Source of the DNA: Corynebacterium nuruki S6-4
GTDB taxonomy: Bacteria > Actinomycetota > Actinomycetes > Mycobacteriales > Mycobacteriaceae
Assembly: GCF_007970465.1 (NCBI RefSeq)
Contig: NZ_CP042429.1
Span: forward strand, 1,302,001-1,366,000
DNA: 64,000 bases
Reading direction: 5' to 3'
This document shows, piece by piece, positions 33,285-42,390 of this stretch (position 1 is its first letter; the number at the start of each line of letters is the position of its first letter). The notes beneath the pieces were generated by a model that was not told where the DNA came from, searched no databases, and saw only the letters and a list, made by a program, of their open reading frames with translations. Position numbers and translations under genes: made by a program.

Positions 33285-33313
33285 TTGCGCGTATTCCGGT
33301 GACGGCCTATAGT
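33285..33313 (+). promoter_or_regulatory. tRNA-Lys promoter
   Basis: TTGCGC at 33285-33290 and TATAGT at 33308-33313 are separated by 17 bases and placed 46 bases before the tRNA. Confidence 0.7.
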
Positions 33314-33358
33314 TCTATCTCGTTGCAGGGAGCAGCCGAGAGGTTGCCGAGAGCACAA

Positions 33359-33431
<73 letters not shown>

Positions 33432-33435
33432 CAAT

Positions 33436-33467
33436 AACCCCGGCGGGTTCATCCCGCCGGGGTTTTT
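33436..33467 (+). terminator. Rho-independent terminator after tRNA-Lys
   Basis: AACCCCGGCGGG and CCCGCCGGGGTT form a 12-bp stem around TTCAT, followed by a T run (33463-33467). Confidence 0.93.
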
Positions 33468-33494
33468 CGTGTCCCCGGCCGACCCGGTCAGAGT

Positions 33495-33573
33495 TGGGGG
33501 TTAATGGGGTTGTCCCGAGCTGACCCGATTCTGCGTTCCCGGCCTGACGGAATTGACCGATCCGGGTCAACTC
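33495..33573. repeat. Palindromic repeat family A, copy 2
   Basis: Begins with TGGGGGTTAATGG (33495-33507), then the 65-bp core (33509-33573) that matches 2239-2303 with about four substitutions. It starts 27 bases after the tRNA-Lys terminator, mirroring the copy after tRNA-His. The rest up to 33752 holds nothing I recognise. Confidence 0.8.
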
Positions 33574-33752
33574 GGGCCAACACGACGTCCCCGGGACGAC
33601 CGACCGGCGGGTGGCAGCGCAACCGTCGGCACGGCAGACCAAGCACGGCCTGCGGGCAGTCCGACCCGCGGAGAATAGCCGGAGTGGCAGCGCGTCTGCC
33701 GGTCTGCCAGAACCGCTGCCGGCCGGACGCCCTACCAGGACTGCCGGGAAAC

Positions 33753-34166
33753 CTAACGCCGCTGCAGCAGCCCGGTCAGCGGACCGATCACCCAGTTCAC
33801 CACCGCCATGATGATCGCCGCCCAGAACGCCGCACCGAAGGTGTCCACCTGCAGGCCGAGACCGATCGCATCGGAGAGCGCCGCGGCGACGAGGAAGACC
33901 ACCGCATTGATGACCAGGGCGAACAGCCCCAGCGTCAGGACCGTGACCGGCAGGCCGATGAGGTGCAGCACCGGGCGCACCGTCATGTTGAGCAGCAGGA
34001 TCACCGCACCGCAGCCCAGGAAGACCAGCAGCCGGTCCGCCGACCCGTCACCGACGATCGGGGTCGTCGGGGTGAGCACGCGCACCCCGCTCAGCAGCCC
34101 GGTGACCACCCACAGGGCGACCGCCGTCCCGGCGGCACGGACAAGGAAGTTCCACAGTGTCGACAC
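33753..34166 (-). CDS. Phage holin family (DUF360) membrane protein
   Basis: 137-residue protein with four hydrophobic helices; LLNMTVRPVLHLIGLPVTVLTLGLF-type sequence is the hallmark of the small integral membrane proteins annotated as phage holin family 4 (PF04020). Most are ordinary chromosomal proteins without lysis function, and there are no phage genes here. GTG 34166 follows TAGCGT (complement of 34174-34179) by seven bases. Confidence 0.85.
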   Translation of the reverse strand: MSTLWNFLVRAAGTAVALWVVTGLLSGVRVLTPTTPIVGDGSADRLLVFLGCGAVILLLNMTVRPVLHLIGLPVTVLTLGLFALVINAVVFLVAAALSDAIGLGLQVDTFGAAFWAAIIMAVVNWVIGPLTGLLQRR

Positions 34167-34176
34167 GCCCCCGACG

Positions 34177-35295
34177 CTACCGTCGGCGCCACCTGGCCAC
34201 CAGCGGGGGCAGGATCCGCGGCAGGTACGACCCGACCACCACCATCACCAGGGTGCGCAGCACCTGGCCGACGGTGACGACCGGCGCGGACCCCGCGTCA
34301 TGGGCGAAGGCGAGGACCGCGTAGATACCGCCGGGGACCGTGGCGAGATAGGCGTCCAGCAGGTCGACGGAGGTCGTCGACGCGATGATGACAGCGGCGG
34401 CCACCGCCCCCAGGATCATGACGCCCACCGCGGTGAGGATGAGCGGCAGACTCCGGGCGAAGGTCCGCAGCGCGGTGATCGTCAACGTGCCGCCGGCCTG
34501 CACCCCGATGACCGCGTAGCCGGCGACGAGGATGAGACCCTCCGGGCTGATCCAGGCGTCCGGCACCCCGGCAAGACCGGCGAGCCAGGTGACGAGCATC
34601 GAGATCAGCAGATACGGCGCCGGCACACTGAACCACCGGGAGGTGACCCGGATGAGCAGCCACGTGACGCCCCAGATCACCGCCGCCCCCACGACAGGAC
34701 GCCACGCCGGTTCCCACCACGGCACACCCCCTCCCCCATGTCCGGCGCCACCGGAACCACCCATGAGCTGGACGAACAGCGGCAGTGTCAGCACCACCAG
34801 GGACAGCCGCAGGTACTGGGTGAGGGTGATGAAGCGGACGTCGGCGTGCAGCTCCCGGGCGAGGATGACCATCGCACTCGCCCCACCGGCCAGGGTGGAC
34901 ATCACCGCGGAGACGGCGTCCGTCGCCCCGACCCGCCACAGCAGCCACCCGGTGACCACGCAGACGGCGAGGGTGGCGACCACCGACAGGAGCGTCGGTA
35001 CGAGGTAACCGAGGACCGTCGGCCCGTCGAGGCTGAACAGCGGGGCGGTGCACACCATCGCGATGAGCACCTGCGCCGGCTGCATCAGCCGCGTCGGCGG
35101 GGTGACCTGCCGGTTCCGCAGGATCGCGTAGCCGCCGAACACGACGAGGAAGGCGAAGATCCAGGACGCCGGGACCCCGGCGACGGTGCAGCCCCACCCG
35201 ACAAGGACGGCGACAGCACAGACCCCGGCGACCTCGAGGGTCCGCCGGGGTCTGTCACCGGAGGTGCCGGGAGTCGCCCGTCGTCGGGCGGTCAT
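34177..35295 (-). CDS. AbrB family membrane protein (putative transporter/regulator)
   Basis: 372-residue protein with about ten membrane helices in two similar halves, each with a glycine-rich turn: VMSTLAGGASAMVILARELHAD in the first and ATVPGGIYAVLAFAHDAGS in the second. This matches the AbrB/ammonia monooxygenase-like family (PF05145), whose biochemical role is unsettled. A His/Gly-rich cytoplasmic loop (GGAGHGGGG) is in the middle. Its ATG overlaps the stop of the DUF3618 gene by one base. Confidence 0.87.
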   Translation of the reverse strand: MTARRRATPGTSGDRPRRTLEVAGVCAVAVLVGWGCTVAGVPASWIFAFLVVFGGYAILRNRQVTPPTRLMQPAQVLIAMVCTAPLFSLDGPTVLGYLVPTLLSVVATLAVCVVTGWLLWRVGATDAVSAVMSTLAGGASAMVILARELHADVRFITLTQYLRLSLVVLTLPLFVQLMGGSGGAGHGGGGVPWWEPAWRPVVGAAVIWGVTWLLIRVTSRWFSVPAPYLLISMLVTWLAGLAGVPDAWISPEGLILVAGYAVIGVQAGGTLTITALRTFARSLPLILTAVGVMILGAVAAAVIIASTTSVDLLDAYLATVPGGIYAVLAFAHDAGSAPVVTVGQVLRTLVMVVVGSYLPRILPPLVARWRRR

Positions 35296-35573
35296 CAGCG
35301 CGCGTTGGCGAGCAGGCGCTGGATCTCCTTGATCTGCTTCTTCTCGTTCCGCTTGCTGCGCACCGTCAGGCCGACGAGCAGCACGACACCCGCGGCCACG
35401 CCGCCGATGACCAGCTGGACCTTCGGGTCGGCGAGGAAGTTCTGCGCCTGGTTCCTGGCGTTGTCGGCGAGGACCTTCGGTGCGGTACGCGCGGTCAGCT
35501 CGTCGAGCGTGCCGGCGAGCTGGTTACGGGTGCGTTCAATGTCGCGCTGAATCGCGTCGATGGTGCGTGCCAC
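35295..35573 (-). CDS. DUF3618 family small membrane protein
   Basis: 92-residue protein: an N-terminal amphipathic helix with the DUF3618 signature IDAIQRDIERTRNQLAGTLDEL, a hydrophobic helix (LVIGGVAAGVVLLVGLTV) and a basic tail. It is found widely in actinobacteria, often near Bcp, with unknown function. GTG 35573 is preceded by AGGAG eight bases upstream. It is divergent from bcp. Confidence 0.9.
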   Translation of the reverse strand: MARTIDAIQRDIERTRNQLAGTLDELTARTAPKVLADNARNQAQNFLADPKVQLVIGGVAAGVVLLVGLTVRSKRNEKKQIKEIQRLLANAR

Positions 35574-35693
35574 GGATGATCTCCTGGTGTAGTGAGCTGC
35601 GTATCGCCACACATTGTACGACGTGCCGACCCCGGCGTGCAGGCGAACCCCGTCCGAGATCCGGCATCCGGTGTCGCGGGTACCCTGGCGGCC

Positions 35694-36182
35694 ATGAGCG
35701 ACGCAACGAACACCAGCACCGTCCGACTTGCCGAGGGCGACACGGCCCCGGCCTTCACCCTCACCGACGACACGGGCTCCCAGGTCAGCCTGTCGGACTA
35801 TCAGGGCCGCAAGGTCATCGTCTACTTCTACCCGAAGGCAGACACCCCCGGCTGCACCACCGAGGCCTGCGACTTCCGGGACTCGCTGACCGAGCTCAAC
35901 GACGCGGGCATCGACGTCCTCGGCATCTCCCCGGACAAGCCGGAGAAGCTCGCGAAGTTCCGGGCGAACCACGAGCTCACCTTCCCGCTGCTCTCCGACC
36001 CGTCGAAGGAGACGCTGACGGCCTACGGCGCCTTCGGCGAGAAGAAGAACTACGGGAAGGTCGTCCAGGGCGTGATCCGCTCGACCTTCCTCGTCGACGA
36101 GGAGGGGAAGATCGCCCTGGCGAAGTACAACGTCAAGGCCACCGGGCACGTCGCCCGCATCGCGAAGGACGTGCTGGCGTAA
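35694..36182 (+). CDS. bcp: Thioredoxin-dependent thiol peroxidase (Bcp, peroxiredoxin)
   Basis: 162-residue atypical 2-Cys peroxiredoxin that reduces hydrogen peroxide and organic peroxides. Active-site sequence YFYPKADTPGCTTEACDFRD carries the peroxidatic cysteine and, five residues on, the resolving cysteine. Length is normal. ATG 35694 follows TACCCT (35681-35686) by seven bases, a leaderless start; an upstream reading from 35592 is unlikely because it runs through that promoter. Confidence 0.95.
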   Translation: MSDATNTSTVRLAEGDTAPAFTLTDDTGSQVSLSDYQGRKVIVYFYPKADTPGCTTEACDFRDSLTELNDAGIDVLGISPDKPEKLAKFRANHELTFPLLSDPSKETLTAYGAFGEKKNYGKVVQGVIRSTFLVDEEGKIALAKYNVKATGHVARIAKDVLA

Positions 36183-36191
36183 CAGCTGTCC

Positions 36192-36209
36192 GCCGGTCCC
36201 TGTACCGGC
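36192..36209. terminator. Short hairpin between bcp and tRNA-Leu
   Basis: GCCGGT (36192-36197) and ACCGGC (36204-36209) pair around a six-base loop between the convergent bcp and tRNA-Leu genes. Weak. Confidence 0.4.
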
Positions 36210-36223
36210 ACAGTCCCCACCGG

Positions 36224-36305
36224 TGCGCCCGGGGAGACTCGAACTCCCACGTCCGTAGACACCAGGACCTAAACCTGGCGCGTCTGCCAGTTCCGCCACG
36301 GGCGC
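36224..36305 (-). tRNA. tRNA-Leu (anticodon TAG)
   Basis: 82 nt with a long variable arm, as in class II tRNAs. Acceptor arms GCGCCCG/CGGGCGC, discriminator A, anticodon stem CCAGG/CCTGG around TTTAGGT giving TAG, T loop TTCGAGT. Confidence 0.96.
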
Positions 36306-36382
36306 GCGCAGGTCATCGTAGCAGGCACCCTGCCACCGCCGGGGATTCGAACCCGTGCTGCACCACGGGTACGCTGGGGGCC

Positions 36383-36817
36383 GTGTCCGAGGGCAAGAAG
36401 AACAACCCGTTTCCGCTGCGCGTCCGCATCGTGCAGCTGGTGTTCCTCGCCGCCGCCGTGATCGCCACACTCTGTCTGGCGTGGTGGCAGTGGGGCCGGT
36501 GGCAGGATTCCGACGGCAGCTTCCAGAACCTCGGCTACGCCATCCAGTGGCCGATCTTCGGCATCTTCTTCATCGTCGCGTACCGCAAGTACATGGAGTA
36601 CGAGCGCGACCGACTCAACGGTGACGACGCACCCGCCGCCCCCTCATCCACGGACGAGGGGACGATGACCGAGATCCCCGAGGACTTCCTCTCCTCGGCG
36701 GTCGGCCACTCCGGCGACGGGACGCAGGACGCCGCGGCCGATCCGTTCGTCGACGACCGGCGGCGCCGCTCCCGCGCCGCACACACCACGCCCAGCACAG
36801 AGAACAGGAACCGCTGA
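36383..36817 (+). CDS. Membrane-anchored protein similar in position to LprD (Rv1343c)
   Basis: 144 residues: a short basic N-terminus, membrane segment VQLVFLAAAVIATLCLAWW, the conserved QWGRW, a second segment GYAIQWPIFGIFFIVAYRKY, and a long disordered acidic and arginine-rich tail. It corresponds by order and topology to Rv1343c (LprD) next to the DUF3817 protein Rv1342c, but lacks a clear lipobox. GTG 36383 follows TACGCT (36370-36375) by seven bases. Its stop is five bases before the DUF3817 start. Function unknown. Confidence 0.85.
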   Translation: MSEGKKNNPFPLRVRIVQLVFLAAAVIATLCLAWWQWGRWQDSDGSFQNLGYAIQWPIFGIFFIVAYRKYMEYERDRLNGDDAPAAPSSTDEGTMTEIPEDFLSSAVGHSGDGTQDAAADPFVDDRRRRSRAAHTTPSTENRNR

Positions 36818-36822
36818 AGTCC

Positions 36823-37215
36823 ATGAGCACGTCCTCCCCGAAGAACCCCGCCGCCACGCCGGAACGGAAGCGTCGCGTCCGGGGCGCGCTGACGCGGTAC
36901 TCGGTGATGGCCTACATCACCGGTGTCATGCTGCTCCTGCTGTGCGTGGAGATGATCATCAAGTACATCGGCTACCCGATCATCCTCGACCGGCCCGCGG
37001 CGGACGCCCCGAGCTGGTTCTTCGTCATCGCGGCCGTCCACGGCTGGATCTTCATCATCTACTGCCTCACCTGCCTCGACCTCGGCGTGAAGGCCCGCTG
37101 GGTCCCGGCAAAGTGGGTCACCACCATCCTCGCCGGTGTCATCCCGGTCCTCTCCTTCATCCTTGAACGCCGACGCCGCAACGAGGTCGTGAGGACCTTC
37201 GACCTCGACAACTGA
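36823..37215 (+). CDS. DUF3817 family membrane protein
   Basis: 130-residue integral membrane protein with three hydrophobic helices and the family sequence RYSVMAYITGVMLLLLCVEM, AAVHGWIFIIYCLTCLDLG and PVLSFILERR. It is the counterpart of M. tuberculosis Rv1342c, kept next to the LprD-like gene in the same order. Five bases separate the genes, so they form an operon. Function unknown. Confidence 0.9.
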   Translation: MSTSSPKNPAATPERKRRVRGALTRYSVMAYITGVMLLLLCVEMIIKYIGYPIILDRPAADAPSWFFVIAAVHGWIFIIYCLTCLDLGVKARWVPAKWVTTILAGVIPVLSFILERRRRNEVVRTFDLDN

Positions 37216-37233
37216 CCTGGGTCAGGCCGGGTC

Positions 37234-38610
37234 TCACTCCAGGCTGCGGTCCACCGCCGGCTCCCCGGCCCAGTCGGCCGCCGCCCACGGATCATCGTCC
37301 ACCGGCCCCGCCGGATCCCAGTCGTGGTCCAGGCAGGCCAGCACCGCCACCGCCGCCGCGTCGGTGCACACCCCCAGGGCCGACAGGTCGGGCAGGAACC
37401 CCGGATTGTGGTTCGAGGGCACGTCGATGTCCAGCCGGCCCGCCTTCACCGCCCGGTTCCACTGCCGTCGCGGCGTGATCCCCACCGTCCAGAACAGGTA
37501 GGGGCACCCGAACGCCGTGGGGATCACCGGAAAATCCTCGGACGCCGTCCACGGCTGCATGTCCACCGAATCCGCCCCGAAGCACTCGTCGAAATGCGGC
37601 CGCACCACGGCATGCACCCCCGGATCGTTCTCCGTGGCGGCGAGCAGACCGACGAACCGGAACTCGGGTTCCCGCTCCGCCCCCATCGACGCGGCCTCCG
37701 CCCGGACGATCCGCTTGATCGCCTCCACGCACCGCACCCGCAGCGCCTCATCGTAGAACCGGCAGCTCAGCGCGATCTTCGCCGAGTCGGGGATGACATT
37801 GTTGGCCTTGCCCGCCTCCACCGAGGCGACGGTCACCACCGCGAACTCCCCCGGTGGCACCTCCCGGGAGACGACGGTCTGCAGCTTCATCACGACGGAC
37901 GCCGCGAGCACCACCGGGTCCACCGACCGGTGCGGCATCGAGGCGTGCGCGCCCCGGCCGAACAGGGTGATCTCGATGGTGGTCGAACTCGTCGTCATCG
38001 GCCCCGGAGAGCAGTAGACGGTCCCCGCCGGCCCCGGCAGCACATGCTGGTCGAGGCACACGTCGGGCCGGGGGACGGCGTCCAGCAGCCCGTCGGTGAC
38101 CATGCCGTGGGCGCCGATGCCGATCTCCTCGGCCGGCTGGAACAGGATGATGACCGTCCCCGACCACCGGTCACGGGTGGCGTCGAGGATCGCCAGCGCA
38201 CCCAGCGCGGCGGTGGTGTGGAGGTCGTGGCCGCAGGCGTGCATCGTCGGGACGAGCTGCCCGTCGGCGTTGAGCTGGGAATGGGTGGACGCGTACGGCA
38301 CCCCGGTGGCTTCGGCGACGGGCAGGCCGTCGAAGTCCGCCCGGTACAGCACGGTGGGGCCGTCACCGCCGTCGCCGCCGTCACCTCCGCCGCTGTTGCG
38401 GAGCACGGCGGTGATCCCGTGACCGCCGATCCCGGTCGTGACCTCCCAGTCGGGGTAGCGGCGCAGTTCGGCGGCGATCCGTGCGGCGGTCTCCCGCTCG
38501 GCCCCGGACAGTTCCGGGTAGCGGTGCAGGTCCCTGTAGAGCGGGTCCTGCCAGCTCAGATCCGCCCGCGATGCTCCGACGAGGGTGGTGGGGCTGCCGA
38601 CGACGCTCAC
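37234..38610 (-). CDS. M20 family metallopeptidase / amidohydrolase
   Basis: 458-residue zinc amidohydrolase of the hippuricase/IAA-amino-acid hydrolase subgroup that cleaves N-acyl amino acids or similar amides. Zinc ligands sit in HACGHDLHTTAALG and the catalytic glutamate in ILFQPAEEIGIGAHG; HASMPHRSVDPV marks the dimerisation-domain histidine. A Gly/Asp-rich insert (GGGDGGDGGDG) precedes the catalytic domain. GTG 38610 has AAGGAG ten bases upstream. This gene interrupts the rdgB-DUF3817 neighbourhood seen in M. tuberculosis. Confidence 0.9.
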   Translation of the reverse strand: MSVVGSPTTLVGASRADLSWQDPLYRDLHRYPELSGAERETAARIAAELRRYPDWEVTTGIGGHGITAVLRNSGGGDGGDGGDGPTVLYRADFDGLPVAEATGVPYASTHSQLNADGQLVPTMHACGHDLHTTAALGALAILDATRDRWSGTVIILFQPAEEIGIGAHGMVTDGLLDAVPRPDVCLDQHVLPGPAGTVYCSPGPMTTSSTTIEITLFGRGAHASMPHRSVDPVVLAASVVMKLQTVVSREVPPGEFAVVTVASVEAGKANNVIPDSAKIALSCRFYDEALRVRCVEAIKRIVRAEAASMGAEREPEFRFVGLLAATENDPGVHAVVRPHFDECFGADSVDMQPWTASEDFPVIPTAFGCPYLFWTVGITPRRQWNRAVKAGRLDIDVPSNHNPGFLPDLSALGVCTDAAAVAVLACLDHDWDPAGPVDDDPWAAADWAGEPAVDRSLE

Positions 38611-38662
38611 GGCGGTGATGCTCCTTATCTCCCGGTTCCCCGGGCGGGGCAGGTGGTGGTGG

Positions 38663-39328
38663 TCAGTCACCCACCCTACTGAGTGTCTGCAGCATCGGCA
38701 CCAGCTGCGCGAGCGCCCGACCGCGGTGGGACAGCTCATCCTTGCGTTCCGGGGCGAGCTCGGCCGAGGACCGGCCCGGTTCCTCGGCGGGAGCGAACAG
38801 CGGGTCGTAACCGAAACCGTTGTCGCCCTGCGGCGCGGTGAGCAGTGTCCCGGCCCAGGTGCCGCGGACGGTGTTCTCGGCGTCCAGTCCGGTCCGTGCC
38901 GCCAGTTCGGCGGGCAGGACCAGGGCGCACGCGGAGACGAAGGCCGCCCCACGGCGGTCGGCGGGCACGTCGGCGGTCTGGGCGAGCAGCAGGGCGTTGT
39001 TCGCCGCGTCGACATCGTCGTGGTCGGAGAGCACCGGGGAGTTCTTCCCGCCCGACCAGCGGGCCGACAGCACCCCCGGCATGCCGTTGAGTGCGTCGAC
39101 ACACAGCCCGGAATCGTCGGCGACGGTCGGCAGTCCGGCGTACCGGACGCCGTCGCGGGCCTTGATCAGCGCGTTCTCCTCGAACGTGGCGCCGGTCTCC
39201 GGAGTCTCCGGATACTCCGCGACATCACGCAGGGTGAGCAGTTCGATACCCCGGACGCCGGCGGCGGCGAGGACACGTTCCAGCTCGCCGAGCTTCTTGC
39301 GGTTACGGGAGGCGACGAGAACCTGCAC
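38663..39328 (-). CDS. rdgB: Non-canonical purine NTP (XTP/dITP) pyrophosphatase
   Basis: 221-residue housekeeping enzyme that removes ITP, dITP and XTP from the nucleotide pool. Motifs: VASRNRKKLGELERVL, ADDSGLCVDALNG with catalytic Asp, GYDPLFAP and SHRGRAL. It starts with GTG ten bases after rph and belongs to the clpS-to-rdgB gene chain. Confidence 0.95.
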   Translation of the reverse strand: MQVLVASRNRKKLGELERVLAAAGVRGIELLTLRDVAEYPETPETGATFEENALIKARDGVRYAGLPTVADDSGLCVDALNGMPGVLSARWSGGKNSPVLSDHDDVDAANNALLLAQTADVPADRRGAAFVSACALVLPAELAARTGLDAENTVRGTWAGTLLTAPQGDNGFGYDPLFAPAEEPGRSSAELAPERKDELSHRGRALAQLVPMLQTLSRVGD

Positions 39329-39338
39329 GGCAGACCCC

Positions 39339-40121
39339 CTAGTTCCAGTCGCCGAGCGTCACGGCCTCGCCGAGCTCCGCGGCGAGCGACCGGCGCTGCA
39401 GGTCCACCAGATCGTGGAGTCCACCCTCGGCGAGATCGAGCAGGTCGTTGAGCTCGGACCGGCTGAACTCGGCGTGCTCGCCGGTGCCCTGGATCTCCAC
39501 GAACTTCCCCTCGGCGGTCATGACGACGTTCATGTCGACGTCCGCCCGGCTGTCCTCCGGGTACGGCAGGTCGAGGCAGGGCACCCCGTCGATGACACCG
39601 ACCGACACGGCGGCGACCGGGTCGAGCAGCGGCCGGCCGGGGACCACACCGCGCTTCTGCAGTACCGCGAGGGCGTCCGCCAGGGCGACATAGGCGCCGG
39701 TGATCGAGGCGGTGCGGGTGCCGCCGTCGGCCTGGAGCACGTCGCAGTCGATGTTCACGGTGTTCTCACCGAGCCCCCGCAGGTCCACCGCGGCGCGCAG
39801 CGACCGGCCGACGAGCCGGGAGATCTCGTGGGTGCGGCCCTTGACCTTGCCCTTGAGGGACTCGCGCGGCATCCGCTCGGCGGTGGCCGACGGCAGCATC
39901 GCGTACTCGGCGGTGAGCCAGCCCTCGCCGGAGTCCCGCTTGAACCGGGGCACCCCCTCGGAGACGCTGGCGGTGCACATCACGCGCGTGTTGCCGAACT
40001 CGATGAGGACCGAGCCGGCGGGGTTGGTGGTGAATCCACGGGTGATGCGGACCGGCCGCATCTCGTCGACGGCACGGCCGTCGAAGCGGGTGAAGTCACG
40101 CTGCTGATCAGAGGAAGTCAT
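39339..40121 (-). CDS. rph: Ribonuclease PH
   Basis: 260-residue phosphorolytic 3'-5' exoribonuclease that trims tRNA precursors. Recognisable segments are [34 protein letters not shown] with [21 protein letters not shown] substrate site, and [20 protein letters not shown] 40121 follows TAGGCT (complement of 40129-40134) by seven bases, so besides read-through from murI it may have its own leaderless promoter. Confidence 0.97.
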   Translation of the reverse strand: MTSSDQQRDFTRFDGRAVDEMRPVRITRGFTTNPAGSVLIEFGNTRVMCTASVSEGVPRFKRDSGEGWLTAEYAMLPSATAERMPRESLKGKVKGRTHEISRLVGRSLRAAVDLRGLGENTVNIDCDVLQADGGTRTASITGAYVALADALAVLQKRGVVPGRPLLDPVAAVSVGVIDGVPCLDLPYPEDSRADVDMNVVMTAEGKFVEIQGTGEHAEFSRSELNDLLDLAEGGLHDLVDLQRRSLAAELGEAVTLGDWN

Positions 40122-40131
40122 GCGGGACAGC

Positions 40132-40959
40132 CTACCGGCCGACCCCCACCACCAGATCAGGGCGGGCCAGCTCCACCGGTCCGTCGAAGAACCGGCGGGC
40201 CCCGCGCAGCGCACCCTCCGGATCCCCCCACGGCGGAATGTGGGTGAGCATGAGGCGCCCCACACCGGCCTCGGCGGCAGCCCGGCCGGCCTCCTCCCCC
40301 GACAGGTGCATCTGCGGCGGATTCGAGCCGTTGTCCCGCTCCCCCCAGGTCGCCTCGCACAGCAGGACGTCCGCACCGGCGGCGATGGCCGCGAGATGCC
40401 CCGTCGCGGCCGTGTCCCCGGAGTAGACCAGGCTGGCGCCCGAGGCGTCCTCGATCCGCATGAGATAGGACTCGGTGGGGTGCACCGCCGGGGCGGCGTA
40501 CAGCCGGGTCGAGCCGATGCGCAGTTCCGGGTAGACGGTGCCGGCCGAGTCCGCGGAGAACGGCACCGGGGTGGCGTCCGCCGCCGGCGCCTGCCACGAG
40601 GTCATGACGAAGATGTCGGAGAAGTCGTCCGGGATCTCGGGGACGTCGGCGGCGGCCCGGCCGAGGTGCAGCGGGGCGATCGTCGGGCCGATGAGGGTGT
40701 GGCGCCGGGTCGACGCCGCCGTGGGGTGGAACCGCTGCCAGACCGCCAGGGACGGGAAGTCCAGGCAGTGGTCGGGGTGCAGGTGGGAGAACACCATGTG
40801 CACGTCGCCGGGTCGGCCGTGGACCTCGAGGCGCGCGAGGACGCCCGGCCCGATGTCCAGGAGGATCTGTTCACCGTCGGAGGCCCGGAGGAGGTAGCCG
40901 GAGGCGGCATTGTCCGGTCCGGCCAGTGACCCTGAACACCCCAGAATCGTCATGTCCAT
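40132..40959 (-). CDS. Metallo-beta-lactamase-fold hydrolase (Rv1339-like)
   Basis: 275-residue protein with the metal motif [12 protein letters not shown], further ligands in [11 protein letters not shown] and a C-terminal [10 protein letters not shown]. It is the positional and sequence counterpart of M. tuberculosis Rv1339, reported to have cyclic-nucleotide phosphodiesterase activity; RNase Z-like folds are related. Start ATG 40959 is chosen because GAGGA lies seven bases upstream; ATG 40977 and 40953 are alternatives. It begins 17 bases inside or after the end of murI, depending on start. Confidence 0.87.
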   Translation of the reverse strand: MDMTILGCSGSLAGPDNAASGYLLRASDGEQILLDIGPGVLARLEVHGRPGDVHMVFSHLHPDHCLDFPSLAVWQRFHPTAASTRRHTLIGPTIAPLHLGRAAADVPEIPDDFSDIFVMTSWQAPAADATPVPFSADSAGTVYPELRIGSTRLYAAPAVHPTESYLMRIEDASGASLVYSGDTAATGHLAAIAAGADVLLCEATWGERDNGSNPPQMHLSGEEAGRAAAEAGVGRLMLTHIPPWGDPEGALRGARRFFDGPVELARPDLVVGVGR

Positions 40960-40976
40960 GAGGGTATCCTCGCACA

Positions 40977-41822
40977 TCACCGGAGGAGGTCCGGGATGTG
41001 GCTCACGCTCGTCACCGACGGACCCAGGAACCGGGAGGCCAGGTGCGCGAAACGCTGCGGGTCACCCGTGGCCTCGAAACTGTGCTCCGGGCGACGGTCC
41101 GGGTCGTCGTCGGCGAGCAGGTTGCGCTCGCTGAGTGTGCGGTACACCATCTTCGCGGTCTCCTCCGCCGAGTTCACCAGGGTGACGTCATCGCCCATCA
41201 CCAGCTGGATCACACCGGTGAGCAGCGGGTAGTGGGTGCAGCCCAGCACGAGCGTGTCCACCCCCTGGTCCTTCAACGGTTCCAGGTAGCTCTCCGCCAG
41301 CCCGAGCATCTGGCGTCCCGAGGTGATGCCGCGCTCGACGAAGGGGACGAACAGCGGGCATTCCCGGGCGAAGACCTCGACGTTGGGGTTGGCCCGGAAC
41401 AGGTCCTGGTAGGCCCCGGAGGTGATGGTCGCATGGGTGCCGATCACCCCGACCCGCCCGTTGCGGGTGGCGCTGACCGCGCGCCGCACCGCCGGCAGGA
41501 TCACCTCGACCACCGGAACGGGGTAGCGCTCGCGGGCGTCGCGCAGGAAGGCGGCGGACGCGGTGTTGCAGGCCACGACGATCATCTTGCAGCCCCGGTC
41601 GACGATCTCGTCGGCGACGGCGGTGGCGAGCTGCCGGACCGTCGCCAGCGGCTTGTCCCCGTAGGGGGCGTTGGCCGTGTCGCCGATGTAGACCATCGAC
41701 TCCCGCGGCAGCTGGTCGACGATGGCGCGGGCGACGGTCAGCCCGCCCACCCCGGAATCGAAGACTCCGATCGGGGAATTGTCGGAGGTCGCCGCCTGGT
41801 CAGCTGCCGTGTCGCCTGTCAT
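40977..41822 (-). CDS. murI: Glutamate racemase
   Basis: 281-residue enzyme converting L- to D-glutamate for peptidoglycan. The two catalytic cysteines are in [11 protein letters not shown] and LGCTHYPLL, and the glycine-rich start is [18 protein letters not shown] 41822 follows TAGGAT (complement of 41831-41836) by eight bases, inside the end of the rhomboid gene with which it overlaps by 23 bases, so it could be expressed both from the operon and from its own leaderless promoter. Confidence 0.97.
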   Translation of the reverse strand: MTGDTAADQAATSDNSPIGVFDSGVGGLTVARAIVDQLPRESMVYIGDTANAPYGDKPLATVRQLATAVADEIVDRGCKMIVVACNTASAAFLRDARERYPVPVVEVILPAVRRAVSATRNGRVGVIGTHATITSGAYQDLFRANPNVEVFARECPLFVPFVERGITSGRQMLGLAESYLEPLKDQGVDTLVLGCTHYPLLTGVIQLVMGDDVTLVNSAEETAKMVYRTLSERNLLADDDPDRRPEHSFEATGDPQRFAHLASRFLGPSVTSVSHIPDLLR

Positions 41823-42390
41823 GGGCACCGATCCTAGTCGTGCGTCCGGCCGCGACCGCGGCAAGTCCGCCGCCGACCGCGCCGAACAGGTGACCCTGCC
41901 AGCTCACCCCCGGTTCGCCGGGGAACAGGCCCCAGAACATCCCGGCGTACGCCACGGCGACGACGAGACCCAGCAGCATCTGCAGCAGCTTCCCGGCGAC
42001 GAATCCGCGCAGGACGAGGAAGGCCGCCCAGCCGTAGATGAGGATGGACGCCCCGACGTGGACGGTTCCGTCCGGGGCGAACAGCCAGACCCCCAGCCCG
42101 CCGGTCACGGCGGTGACCACACTGCTCAGCCACACCGCCCGCTGCCCGGACAGGGCCACGAGGAACAGCAGGACCGCGCAGGCCGGGGTGTTCGACAGGA
42201 GGTGGTCGACGGAGACGTGGAGGAACGGGGCGGTGAGGATGCCCCACAGGCCCGCCACGTCATGCGGGCGGATGCCGTAGCCGGTCAACCGGTAGCCGGA
42301 GAGGACGTTGACGGCCATGACCGCCCAGACGACGGCGAGGAAGACCACCGTGGTGGTCAGGGCGGCGCCGATCCGGCCGGAGGTCTTCAC
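41800..42390 (-). CDS. Rhomboid family intramembrane serine protease
   Basis: 196-residue protein with six membrane helices. Catalytic serine in [11 protein letters not shown] and histidine in [14 protein letters not shown]; the helix-2 motif is [11 protein letters not shown]. It is the counterpart of Rv1337, which also precedes murI in M. tuberculosis. Substrates unknown. GTG 42390 overlaps the P1 peptidase stop by GTGA. Confidence 0.9.
   Translation of the reverse strand: MKTSGRIGAALTTTVVFLAVVWAVMAVNVLSGYRLTGYGIRPHDVAGLWGILTAPFLHVSVDHLLSNTPACAVLLFLVALSGQRAVWLSSVVTAVTGGLGVWLFAPDGTVHVGASILIYGWAAFLVLRGFVAGKLLQMLLGLVVAVAYAGMFWGLFPGEPGVSWQGHLFGAVGGGLAAVAAGRTTRIGAHDRRHGS

Noticed and set aside
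33753..34166. Prophage indicated by a holin-family protein
   Set aside because: No integrase, capsid, lysin or other phage genes nearby; this family is widespread as ordinary chromosomal membrane proteins.
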